DNA of 64,000 nt from Marispirochaeta sp963667435 (GTDB lineage Bacteria > Spirochaetota > Spirochaetia > JC444 > Marispirochaetaceae): assembly GCA_963667435.1 (NCBI GenBank), contig OY763414.1, positions 1,674,001 to 1,738,000 of the forward strand, in the 5' to 3' direction. The stretch's first letter is position 1. Each line of letters starts with the position of its first letter. Below the pieces are notes generated by a model that had not been told where the DNA came from, did not search any database, and worked only from the letters and a program-made list of their open reading frames with translations. Shown here one piece after another: positions 1 through 8,684 of the stretch. Both the position numbers and the translations under genes were made by a program.

Positions 1-475
1 CCTCAACACCGGCAATCCTGCCGAGGACAATACCGAAGGTGCTTTCACCGGCAAACTTGTGAACAGCCAGCATAGCAAACAGCAGTGTCAGGGAACCGAA
101 TATAATCCGGGTTGTCATATTGTGCTTCAGAGTTCCAATAAACATATACAGAGTGAAGAGCCCCCAGAGAGTCAGATAAAAGCCCATGGCATTGGCGGGT
201 GCACCACCAATCACAAAAATTGCCACAAGGGTCAGCCAGAAGGCACCATAGGAAGTGAAGGCAAGTCCACCGAAGGCATTGCCCTTCTTGTACTCGATAA
301 CCCCTGCAATCATCTGGGAAAGACCACCGTAGAAAACACCCATAGCAAGGATTACAATATTTACTTCAAAGAGACCCGCGTTGTGCAGGTTTAAAAGAAC
401 AGTGGTCATTCCAAAGCCCATCAGCCCCAGGGGTGCAGGATTGGCGTAACCGCTTTTGTCGATTTCATTACTCAT
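1..475 (-). CDS. satP: Acetate/succinate uptake transporter, SatP/YaaH family (3' end outside window)
   Basis: Reading the minus strand from the ATG at 475 gives 158 residues of a polytopic inner-membrane protein that runs off the left edge of the window. The N-terminus has the family hallmark NPAPLGLMGFGMTT, followed by hydrophobic helices and the FGGLAFTSYGAFWLTL region typical of the GPR1/FUN34/YaaH acetate transporters. These proteins form hexameric channels that take up acetate or succinate, so a role in scavenging or releasing short-chain acids is expected. A GGAGG sits 10 nt before the ATG. About 40 C-terminal residues are missing from view. No partner gene is visible upstream within the same unit; the nearest upstream gene is the TPR gene, same strand, ending 61 nt away. 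The family assignment is firm; the substrate is inferred from the family. Confidence 0.88.
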   Translation of the reverse strand, partial: MSNEIDKSGYANPAPLGLMGFGMTTVLLNLHNAGLFEVNIVILAMGVFYGGLSQMIAGVIEYKKGNAFGGLAFTSYGAFWLTLVAIFVIGGAPANAMGFYLTLWGLFTLYMFIGTLKHNMTTRIIFGSLTLLFAMLAVHKFAGESTFGIVLGRIAGVE

Positions 476-535
476 AATTCCAGTTCCTCCAGGCTGAAGT
501 GTATAAACTTATACTGGGAATCTGTCAATAAAGCC

Positions 536-3500
536 TCACTGGCTTACACTGCTTATGCGCCTGCGGATTGAACTGCGTACCGGATCCAGCTCAAGAGCTG
601 AATTATAGGATTTCAGAGCAAGGGAACCCCGGTTCATCTCTCTGTAGAGATCTCCCAGGGCAACATACCCCTGGGTAAAAGCAGGATCAAGATCCAGTGC
701 AGTCCTGAAAAGCTCTTCTGCATGATCATACTCTGTAAGCTTCCGGAATGCCCGACCGGACCAAACATAGGCCCATGGATACTCCGGCATTAAGGCCATG
801 CTTTTTGCAAAAGGATCCACAGCCTTTTCATACTCTTTATTCCGGTAGTAGGCCTTCCCGAGATCCATCCAGACAATTCCTAACTCGGGACGAATGGAAA
901 TAACACGCTCAAGGATGCCTGCAGATTCAGAAAACTTCTGCTGATCGTAATACATTTCCGCAAGCTCCCGCAAAGCCGCCACCGGTTCATCCAGCCTGTC
1001 AATAACAGTGAGATAAACTTTCTCCGCTTCAGAATACCGTTCCTGACTGCGATATACACCTGCCAGCTCCAGGGAAATATCTGAATCTCCCGGACGTAAG
1101 CGATCCGCCTGCCGGAGAAAAGACTCCGCCTGTTCCCAATCCTCATCCTCGCTGAAAATTCTCCCAAGACTCAGATACACGTCCGCATCCCGGGGAAAGC
1201 GGCTGGCAGCATTATTCAGAACGTCAAGGGCTTCTGCTCTTCGCCCCTGGCTGTACATGAGAGCTGCAAGCTGCCGCGGCCAGACAGGATTATCCGGGTC
1301 TTCCTCTATCCTCTGCAGATATAAACCATCAGATTCATTGAGCATAGCGAGCTCATCCTGCATAAGACGACCAATATTAGGATCAATTGTAAGCGCCATG
1401 GAGTAGCACTCCTCCGCACGGGCATTATTTCCCAGGGCCTGATTCACTCTGCCGGCATTGTACCAGATAAACTCATTGTCCTGTATTGACTCAAGCGCCT
1501 CATCCATTACGCTCACTGCTTCCGGATAATGCTCCAAAACATACAGCTCCTTTCCGGCAAGATACTGCAGATAGGGGTCTCCATTCTCTTCAGAACTGTA
1601 GGCTGCATTAAACGCATCAAGAGCCTCATCATGCCGGTCCAAGTCGGAGAGGAGAGAACCCAGCTCTTTCCAACCCTTTCCATAGGCCGGATTCAGAGAA
1701 ACAGCTATCTCAAACTCTTCAACAGCCGAGCTGAATTCTCTTAGCTTCTCATACTGCAGAGCCAGATTAAAGTGAAGCTCCTCCGCATCCGGATTGATTT
1801 CAACAGCCTCTATCAGCAGATCCCGGGCTTCAGAGATCCTCTCCTGAGAGGAAAGCAGGGCAGAGAGGTTCATCCAGTACACATGCTGTTCCGGTTCAAG
1901 CTCAATGGCATGTCGATAAGCCAGTTCCGCCTGCTCCATATGTCCCAGATTACGCTGAAGAAGGGCCAGATTAAACCAGGCAGTGGTGTACTCAGGATTC
2001 AGTTTCAGAACAAGAAGGTACTCCTCCAGTGCCGAGGGTTCATCCCCTAATTTCCGGTACTGTACAGCCAGATTCAATCTGGACTTGATGTCTTCCGGAT
2101 TAAGACTGAGTGCCTGCAGGTATGCATCAACGGAAGCATTTAAATTTCCCTGAAGACTTTCCGTCACTCCCAGATTATACCAGGCTTCCTGATAGTCACT
2201 GTTTATACCAAGAGCCTTTCTGAAGGCATTATTGGCTTCGTCGTATTCTTCCATAGAAAGTCTGGTAACTCCCAGATTATACCAGGCACGATCATACCAG
2301 GGAGCAGCCGCAATGGCTGCTTCGTAGGCAACCACCGCATCAGGGAGCTTCTCCTGGGAGGAAAGAACAAGGCCGAGATTGTTCATAGCCTCAACAAAAG
2401 GATGCCCCGAGGTCTCCCAGGCGCTGCGGAACATCTCCTCCGCTGCAGCAAATCTGTTCTGCTGAAAATAGATCCGTCCACGCTGAAACAGGACATTTGC
2501 ATACAGAGGATCTGATTCTCCTATCAGATCAAGCTGATTCAGTGCTGTACGGAATTCTCCGAGATCAATATAGATTTTTGCCAGCTCCAGGCGTAATGTG
2601 CCTGAATCCGGAAACAGGGGAAGTGCATCGGAAAGAAGAACAACAGCCTGATCCCGGTCGCCTTCCTTCAGTTCCAGTTCGGCAAGTCCAAGATACACCT
2701 CGGGAACATTGCTGTTCAGACGCAGGACTTCCTGATACACAGACCTGGCCTCATCAACCCGCCCCATACGCAGGCCGAGCAGCTCCGCCAGCGATAGACG
2801 GGCTGCAACTGCCGCGGGTTCAAGCAGGATTGATTCATTCAAAGCATCCCGGGCTTCTTCTGAATGCCCTGCTTCCATCAGACTTTTTCCAAGCACCCGG
2901 TAAGCTGCCGCTTTCTTTAACCCGCCGGCATAGCTCACCGCCCGGCGCAGATACTCCGCCGCCTCATCCGGTCTGCCGGTGTTGAAAAAAAGTACCCCCA
3001 GATTATAGGCAGACTCAAAATAGTTCGGCTGCAGGGAGAGTGCCTTCTGATATGCCGCTACGGCGTCAAGAGTTTTACCCGCAGCACTGGTCGCTATACC
3101 ACGGTAAAGATAGAAACGGGCAGAATCCGGCCAAGACTCTGACATTGAATCAAGCTGATCAAGCGCCGAAGAAAAATTGCCTGCTTTTACCTGAAGAAGA
3201 ACATTAAAAAATTCGGCATCCGCCGATTCGGCCTCCAGGGGATGCAGATTTTTCCAGACGGACCACTCATCTTCAATCACAGCCGGATCTTCCAGGGACA
3301 ACCTTGCCTGAAAGTCGGATATATCCCGGACTTCCGGTTCCCCGGCAAACACCTCCTGCCGAACCTCATCTCTGCCGGATTCTCCGGTATCCCGGGCCTG
3401 AGTGGAAATAGCAACCATCAGAGGTTCGGATTTTATCCTGTGAGCGGCGTATTCAAAATGTCCAAGCCCGAGAAGAAGCGCAGAAACCGCTGTAAGGATC

Positions 3501-3544
3501 TTCACCGGAGAGCGCTGCCAGAGCAAACGAGCGGTACTGTTCAC
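536..3544 (-). CDS. Large TPR-repeat protein, last gene of the transglutaminase/ATP-grasp cassette
   Basis: 1002 residues. A short N-terminal hydrophobic stretch (about residues 17-33) suggests membrane anchoring or export, and from about residue 110 to the end the protein is a nearly continuous array of 34-residue tetratricopeptide repeats (roughly two dozen), seen in recurring phrases such as AWYNLGV, LNPEY and YNLGVLFFNTGRP. TPR solenoids are protein-protein scaffolds; no catalytic domain is visible. Its ATG overlaps the stop of the ATP-grasp gene by 4 nt, so it is translationally coupled to that cassette and probably acts with it, perhaps organising the envelope complex. Function beyond scaffolding is not known. 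Confidence 0.85.
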   Translation of the reverse strand: MNSTARLLWQRSPVKILTAVSALLLGLGHFEYAAHRIKSEPLMVAISTQARDTGESGRDEVRQEVFAGEPEVRDISDFQARLSLEDPAVIEDEWSVWKNLHPLEAESADAEFFNVLLQVKAGNFSSALDQLDSMSESWPDSARFYLYRGIATSAAGKTLDAVAAYQKALSLQPNYFESAYNLGVLFFNTGRPDEAAEYLRRAVSYAGGLKKAAAYRVLGKSLMEAGHSEEARDALNESILLEPAAVAARLSLAELLGLRMGRVDEARSVYQEVLRLNSNVPEVYLGLAELELKEGDRDQAVVLLSDALPLFPDSGTLRLELAKIYIDLGEFRTALNQLDLIGESDPLYANVLFQRGRIYFQQNRFAAAEEMFRSAWETSGHPFVEAMNNLGLVLSSQEKLPDAVVAYEAAIAAAPWYDRAWYNLGVTRLSMEEYDEANNAFRKALGINSDYQEAWYNLGVTESLQGNLNASVDAYLQALSLNPEDIKSRLNLAVQYRKLGDEPSALEEYLLVLKLNPEYTTAWFNLALLQRNLGHMEQAELAYRHAIELEPEQHVYWMNLSALLSSQERISEARDLLIEAVEINPDAEELHFNLALQYEKLREFSSAVEEFEIAVSLNPAYGKGWKELGSLLSDLDRHDEALDAFNAAYSSEENGDPYLQYLAGKELYVLEHYPEAVSVMDEALESIQDNEFIWYNAGRVNQALGNNARAEECYSMALTIDPNIGRLMQDELAMLNESDGLYLQRIEEDPDNPVWPRQLAALMYSQGRRAEALDVLNNAASRFPRDADVYLSLGRIFSEDEDWEQAESFLRQADRLRPGDSDISLELAGVYRSQERYSEAEKVYLTVIDRLDEPVAALRELAEMYYDQQKFSESAGILERVISIRPELGIVWMDLGKAYYRNKEYEKAVDPFAKSMALMPEYPWAYVWSGRAFRKLTEYDHAEELFRTALDLDPAFTQGYVALGDLYREMNRGSLALKSYNSALELDPVRSSIRRRISSVSQ

Positions 3545-4407
3545 AATTCAGCCTCCAGAACAGCTCTCAGCCCTCTCCGGTTTACTACCTGAATCTCCAG
3601 TCCCGGCCGGGCATTAAGTTCAAGAATCAGAGGACCCCGCTCTTCATCAATTACAATATCAACACCCACGTATCCGAGATTTACACAGGCAGCAGCCTTC
3701 CGGGCAATTTCCAGGACCTCTGCCCATAAAGGCAGCACCCTTCCGGAAAACTCCACATGCGAATCCGGATGAGCCTCTATGGGTCTCCCCTTCAATGATC
3801 CGACAGTCAACATGCCATCTACCATGGAGACAGCGATTCCGATTGCCCCCTGATGCAGATTTGCCTTTCCATCGGACTGATCTGTAGGAACCCGCAGCAT
3901 CGCCATTACCGGAAATCCTTTCAGCACGATTATCCGAAGATCCGCCACACCCCGGTCGTAAACAGTACGGAAAAATCTGTGAGGGATCACCCGTTCCTCC
4001 ATTAGTGCCTTATCTGTTGGATTCCCGAAAGAAAAGACACCGAAAAGAATATCACCGATATGCTTCAGGATAGCATCACGGCCAAGCAATTTCCCCGAGG
4101 GAGTTGAAAACCCACCTTCTCCCGTATTCTGCAGAACAAGAATTCCGCCGCCGCCTTTGCCCATAGTCGGCTTTATGACAATGTTTTTCAGACGAATCAT
4201 CCGCTCCCAGACAGCATCTATATCCACATAGGAATCAATTACGGCAAACGTGCGGGGCACCGGGACACCTGCCGACTCCAGCAGAGTTTTTGTCTGCAGC
4301 TTATCATCCGCCTGGGGGAAATACTTCCTGCGGTTCAGCGGCTGGATTACCTCAAGATTACGATGATTTATCCCCATCAGGGCGGCAAAACTCTCAGGAT
4401 GTATCAC
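3541..4407 (-). CDS. ATP-grasp ligase, RimK-related (alpha-L-glutamate ligase-like)
   Basis: 288 residues, the usual length for the alpha-L-glutamate ligase-like branch of the ATP-grasp superfamily. Lys79 in IVIKPTMG and the glycine-rich loop GKGGGG (83-88) form the nucleotide-binding part; Asp250 in GYVGVD and the ELNARPGL segment (263-270) supply metal ligands. Enzymes of this superfamily join a carboxylate to an amine through an acyl phosphate. Members of this branch are typically found beside a transglutaminase-like 7TM protein, exactly as here, and have been predicted to make a peptide or amino-acid modification; the substrate is unknown. The gene overlaps both neighbours by 4 nt (ATGA type), so all are translated together. 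Confidence 0.82.
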   Translation of the reverse strand: MIHPESFAALMGINHRNLEVIQPLNRRKYFPQADDKLQTKTLLESAGVPVPRTFAVIDSYVDIDAVWERMIRLKNIVIKPTMGKGGGGILVLQNTGEGGFSTPSGKLLGRDAILKHIGDILFGVFSFGNPTDKALMEERVIPHRFFRTVYDRGVADLRIIVLKGFPVMAMLRVPTDQSDGKANLHQGAIGIAVSMVDGMLTVGSLKGRPIEAHPDSHVEFSGRVLPLWAEVLEIARKAAACVNLGYVGVDIVIDEERGPLILELNARPGLEIQVVNRRGLRAVLEAEL

Positions 4408-6008
4408 GGCTCACTCCTCCAGAAAATCAGCTCACGGAACCGGTAGAACTCAAGTAGTCGGATACCAATCCAGCTTCCGATCCACAGATCCATGGCGATC
4501 ACACCAAGAAGCAGTTCCGGAAATGCAAGAACAAGTGACCGCAGGGCGACTGAGCTCATAACCAGGTAGCATGCGGTTATAACGACCAGAGTCTGAAGCA
4601 TCGTACCAAGCATTTTCATTATTCCCTCTTCACTTATGGTGAGGGCAATCCTTTCCGAGGTAAGAGTCAGAATGGCAACCGGAAATAGGGTGGTGGAATT
4701 TAGCGCCGTCAGCCCCTCAAGCTCCCATAGCCTGGCGAGAAAAGAGATTAGGATAAGACTGAATATTACTCCTATCATCATAATAGCCAGTTTCGGGGTA
4801 TGCAGAAGTCCAAGCTTATCCAGGGGATACCGCATAACCACGGTCAGGCCGAGAACAAACAGAAACGCCAGCATTCCCTGCACAATGCCTGTTTCCTGAA
4901 CGGCCATAGCCATTAAGGCTGGAAGAAAAGTCCCGAAAGTTCGCAGCCCTATCACATTCTTAAAAAGGACAACAAAGAGAACGCCGAAGGGTATCACAAG
5001 TAGAAACTGCAGGATTCGAAGTGAAACTCCACGGTCAATAAGGCCTTTCACCACCTGATAGAGATTCCATGAGCGGCTGTCCAGGAATCCTGCAAGCCGT
5101 ACATTGGTAACGTCACTGACTGTGATGGTAAAAAGATAGTCAAAACCGATGTTTCTGGAATGACTGAAAAGCGCTTCATCGCCGCGATACAGGGAAAGAT
5201 AGTTTTCCGGAAGTTCAGCAAAATGGTGATTCAGAGTATCAAAAGGTACCCAGTAACCTCCAATATAGACCTCTGCCCACTGATGACTTGTTCGTTTGGT
5301 TCCGGTGGTCATTATCAATCCCCCTACCAGGCGGGAAGGGATGCCCAGCTGACGCATCATTGCCACAAACAACCTGCTTTTTCCATTGCAGCTTGCTTCT
5401 CCCAACTTTAACGCAGTTAATGCATCGGTAGTTCCCTTGAAGGGCCTGGATCCGAGATCATCCACGTAATGGAAAATGTTCCCGAGAACCGTCAGCAGAT
5501 TATCGGAATCACCGGAGAGCTCCCGGACCTTCTCCACTATCAGCGGATCATTCACCTGTATTGAATCTGTTGGAACAATGAAATCTCGAAGCTGTTCCGG
5601 ATACGAATCGATGAGTTGCAGCTCGGGAGAAATTGCATACTCCACCGCCCGGGAACTGCTCGAATAGCTCACGTTGATAGAGTACGGGCCAACTGCCTGA
5701 AACCGTGTCCAGTCTCCCCGCGAAAAGAGCCCTGTATTCTCCCGTGAAAAATTCAGATCCGGAGATTCAATGAGTTCTTCACTTATATGCTGCCTGTCCG
5801 TATCGGATGGAAGAAAAGTACGGACCACAACATCATCACCATTCCCTGAAAAATTCATCCGTAGCCGGACATGATAACTGCTCTGCGGAACCAGCGAATC
5901 AAATGAATAATTCCAGACAAACAGTTTCAGCCCCATAAGTATGAGCATTGCAAGCACGAGGATTACCATTATTCCCCGGGTTACATGATGCCTGGTGAGG
6001 GTTTTCAC
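4404..6008 (-). CDS. Transglutaminase-like domain fused to seven membrane helices
   Basis: About 534 residues from a GTG at 6008, which has GGGAGG 10 nt upstream; a GTG at 6026 is in frame but has no ribosome site. Layout: one N-terminal membrane anchor, a beta-rich extracytoplasmic region, a transglutaminase-like fold (about 155-265), then seven hydrophobic helices including the family segment GLRTFGTFLPALMAMA. The family is usually called an inactive transglutaminase, but here a Cys-His-Asp triad appears in place: Cys207 in EASCNGKS, His242 in SHQWAEV and Asp257 in PFDTLN. It may therefore be a working peptidase or acyltransferase. It sits between an outer-membrane protein gene and the ATP-grasp ligase gene and is coupled to both. 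Confidence 0.8.
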   Translation of the reverse strand: MKTLTRHHVTRGIMVILVLAMLILMGLKLFVWNYSFDSLVPQSSYHVRLRMNFSGNGDDVVVRTFLPSDTDRQHISEELIESPDLNFSRENTGLFSRGDWTRFQAVGPYSINVSYSSSSRAVEYAISPELQLIDSYPEQLRDFIVPTDSIQVNDPLIVEKVRELSGDSDNLLTVLGNIFHYVDDLGSRPFKGTTDALTALKLGEASCNGKSRLFVAMMRQLGIPSRLVGGLIMTTGTKRTSHQWAEVYIGGYWVPFDTLNHHFAELPENYLSLYRGDEALFSHSRNIGFDYLFTITVSDVTNVRLAGFLDSRSWNLYQVVKGLIDRGVSLRILQFLLVIPFGVLFVVLFKNVIGLRTFGTFLPALMAMAVQETGIVQGMLAFLFVLGLTVVMRYPLDKLGLLHTPKLAIMMIGVIFSLILISFLARLWELEGLTALNSTTLFPVAILTLTSERIALTISEEGIMKMLGTMLQTLVVITACYLVMSSVALRSLVLAFPELLLGVIAMDLWIGSWIGIRLLEFYRFRELIFWRSEP

Positions 6009-6013
6009 AACCT

Positions 6014-7828
6014 TCAGTCCTCCCACTTTATGCCGACACTCATTCCCCAGTAACTGTAATTGGTTGCATAGTAATCTTCGTATGTATGGTTAGAGACAGA
6101 CTGCCGGTACGAAAGATCAAAAAGTAACGAGAAACGCCCAGCTGTATCGGAATCCATCAGAACAAAGAGATTATCCCAGGAGGCTTTAAAAGAGGTATCC
6201 CGGCGGGTTTCGCCTGTAAACACCTGCAGTTCATCTCTGGCTGGATAGTTGATGAAATACCGCAAATCAAGGTTTGCACTTAATCCGGAGCGAAGAGGCC
6301 CTTTTTTCAGTGAGGTATCCGCTTTGAACTGGTAACTCACATAGTCAAAATAGTCCGCAACAAACTGATCCGCAGGGATTCCCGACACCAGATAGTCATA
6401 GTTGAAGGTCTTCAGATACTCAAGACCGGCCGCGAGAGATGCATCGAATCCCGGCAGGAATTCCCTGCCCAGTTCGAGATTCAGAGCGTTGCTGAGGTAC
6501 TGCCGCGTATCAGGATCCGTTCCTCCGGAAACAGTGTCAAAGTGGGCGTCCAGGTAATATTTCCAGAACACAGTATAATCCAGGTTCAACCAGGAATCCG
6601 GGCTAAGCTGATAGTAAAAATAGGGGCTGAAATTAACCTTGGTATAATCGATGGTATTTCCGGCATTGATATAATCCGGATAGACCACTAGGGAAACATA
6701 ACTGTCAGCTCCGATTCTGGTTTTGCTGCCGATGTTAACATCAAGCTTATGCCGGATTTTTCCTTTATAAAAAGTATCACCACTGTCTTCTGCCAGTGAG
6801 AGATCTCCCTCCAGGCTGAGGGACTGTTCTGTGTAATACCTGGCCCCCCAGCGTATACCGGCAGAGGCCGATACGCGGTTTTCTTTCTGAACAAGTCTGC
6901 TGTCACCTGTTTCATCGGCGGGGAAATTAAAGGTTTTGAAAGAAAATGGATCACGCGAATAGCGTCCGGACCAGTCAAAACTGAGCAGATTGCCAAGAGG
7001 CAGAGATCCTGAAAGCTTCAGATCCAGCAGCCAGCCCGGCATGGACTCATACGTGTTGTACCCCCCCGCCGCAATATACGAATAATTAAAATCACTTGGC
7101 TTGTCTGATACTGCAAGAATATCCTGTTCCAGCACTGCCATCGCCTCAAAGGAGTCGGGAAAGGCTGCCTTCAGCTCATCAAGATAGTTTCGTGCTTCCC
7201 CTATCCGGGCCTGAACATTCCCGGGGCTTTTTCCAAGTCCGGCCAGACGTACTGCAAATTTGACCCGGTACTCCAGAAGTGTTTCAACCGTTTCCCCGTC
7301 CAGTTCTATTTTCAGCAATTTATCTGCAGTCTCAATACCGGAAGCCCAAACTGTTTCTGCCACGATACCGAAACCGCCGGCTCGTGCCCTGACACCGGAG
7401 AGCAGGTACCCTTTCATCAAAACCTGAACAGCACGGTTAAAATAGTTATCCGGCTTCAGGGTAAATATCAGAGGAACCGCAGTCGCAGGTATTTCGGCCT
7501 CCCTGTCCAGATGATCATACAGCCTCAACAGATCCGAAAGAGCTTCTGTTCTGCGATTGCTCTTTTCATCCTTCAGCACAGACAGAAAAGCGTTTTCGCT
7601 TTCCGTAAAAAGATCAAGTTTCCAGTAGATTCTTCCCAGATACCATAGAGCATCATCGTCTTTCACACTCAGAGCCTGTTCGTTCCTGAACTGTTCAAAA
7701 GTCAGCCTGGCCTGCTCATACTCAGAATTACGATACTGCTCCTGCCCTGTGCGGTAAAGATCACTCTGCTGGGAGAAAAGCGGTAGAGCCAATATCGCCA
7801 CCAGGATACTATATAGTATTTTTCGCAT
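6014..7828 (-). CDS. Secreted protein with TPR-like N-terminus and predicted outer-membrane beta-barrel
   Basis: 604 residues with a clear signal peptide (MRKILYSILVAILALPLFSQ). Residues about 25-250 look like tetratricopeptide-type helical repeats; from about 255 to the end the sequence is dominated by alternating polar/aromatic strands (for example LNLDYTVFWKYYLDAHF) and finishes in a strand (YSYWGMSVGIKWED), as expected for an outer-membrane barrel. I do not recognise a named family. It is the first gene of the four-gene cassette; GAGGGAT stands 6 nt before the ATG. The next start codon follows its stop by 5 nt, the ribosome site being inside its last codons. A role as the outer-membrane component of the cassette is inference. 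Confidence 0.65.
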   Translation of the reverse strand: MRKILYSILVAILALPLFSQQSDLYRTGQEQYRNSEYEQARLTFEQFRNEQALSVKDDDALWYLGRIYWKLDLFTESENAFLSVLKDEKSNRRTEALSDLLRLYDHLDREAEIPATAVPLIFTLKPDNYFNRAVQVLMKGYLLSGVRARAGGFGIVAETVWASGIETADKLLKIELDGETVETLLEYRVKFAVRLAGLGKSPGNVQARIGEARNYLDELKAAFPDSFEAMAVLEQDILAVSDKPSDFNYSYIAAGGYNTYESMPGWLLDLKLSGSLPLGNLLSFDWSGRYSRDPFSFKTFNFPADETGDSRLVQKENRVSASAGIRWGARYYTEQSLSLEGDLSLAEDSGDTFYKGKIRHKLDVNIGSKTRIGADSYVSLVVYPDYINAGNTIDYTKVNFSPYFYYQLSPDSWLNLDYTVFWKYYLDAHFDTVSGGTDPDTRQYLSNALNLELGREFLPGFDASLAAGLEYLKTFNYDYLVSGIPADQFVADYFDYVSYQFKADTSLKKGPLRSGLSANLDLRYFINYPARDELQVFTGETRRDTSFKASWDNLFVLMDSDTAGRFSLLFDLSYRQSVSNHTYEDYYATNYSYWGMSVGIKWED

Positions 7829-7970
7829 GTTGATCCCTCTTTTACCTATAAGCTACCCCCATATCTTTACCATTTCAATAATATTACTAATTAAATAATA
7901 ATTGATTGATTTACCCGAGCCTTAACCTGCCGGAACAAATATGAGATACTCCGTGCCACAGGAGACATCA

Positions 7971-8684
7971 ATGATCGGTCCGTTTCTTAACAGTGCAGCT
8001 ATAATCTCTGGCGGTATCCTTGGAGTAATACTCAAGAACATTGTTCCCAAAAGAATCGAGGAGGGGCTGCCTTCAACGTTCTCCCTTGTAGCCATGTCTC
8101 TGGGAGTCACTATGATTATCAGGGTAAGCAATGTGCCGGCTGTGGTAATTGCTCTGCTTGTCGGCACTGTGATCGGCGAACTTTTTAACCTGGAAACAGG
8201 CGTACAGACTGCCGCGGGAAAACTGCAGCGAAGCGTTGCCCGGGTAATACCCCACACCCATTCTCTTGACGATGCAACCTTCGCCCGCAACTTTACATCC
8301 ATGATGATCCTTTTCAGCGTGAGCGCTTTAGGAATTATCGGAGGTCTTACAGAAGGACTTACGGGTGATTATCAGCTGCTGATTATCAAGTCGCTGCTGG
8401 ATTTTCCCACAGCCCTGATATTTGCCATAAGTCTTGGTGCTGCGGTTGCTTTTATTGCTGTTCCTCAGCTGCTTATTCAGGGGGCTATGTTTTTTCTGGC
8501 TGAAGCCATCATGCCCTGGATGGATGAGGAAGCCTATGGTGATTTCTCTGCCCTGGGAGGCATAATAATGCTCGCCATCGGACTGCGAATTGCCGGAATA
8601 AAAAACTATTCGGTTACCAACTTTCTGCCCGGACTCCTGCTGGTAATACCTGTTTCATACCTCTGGAGATACTGGGTTTCCTGA
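7971..8684 (+). CDS. DUF554 family membrane protein
   Basis: 237 residues from the ATG at 7971, chosen because CAGGAG lies 6 nt upstream; an ATG at 7941 is in frame but has none. The protein is a chain of hydrophobic helices opening with MIGPFLNSAAIISGGILG, with glycine-rich segments (LVGTVIGELFNLE, ALGGIIMLAIGLRI) characteristic of DUF554 (the YdfK/YqgA group). Function is unknown; a transporter or channel role has been suggested only by topology. It is a single-gene unit, divergent from the cassette at 536-7828 and convergent with the cyclic-nucleotide/STAS gene, whose 3' end it overlaps by 30 nt. Confidence 0.82.
   Translation: MIGPFLNSAAIISGGILGVILKNIVPKRIEEGLPSTFSLVAMSLGVTMIIRVSNVPAVVIALLVGTVIGELFNLETGVQTAAGKLQRSVARVIPHTHSLDDATFARNFTSMMILFSVSALGIIGGLTEGLTGDYQLLIIKSLLDFPTALIFAISLGAAVAFIAVPQLLIQGAMFFLAEAIMPWMDEEAYGDFSALGGIIMLAIGLRIAGIKNYSVTNFLPGLLLVIPVSYLWRYWVS

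Noticed and set aside
59..394. 111-codon open frame on the plus strand at the left edge
   Set aside because: It lies opposite the satP-type transporter gene, which is the real coding strand; its protein is low in hydrophobic structure and unlike any family.
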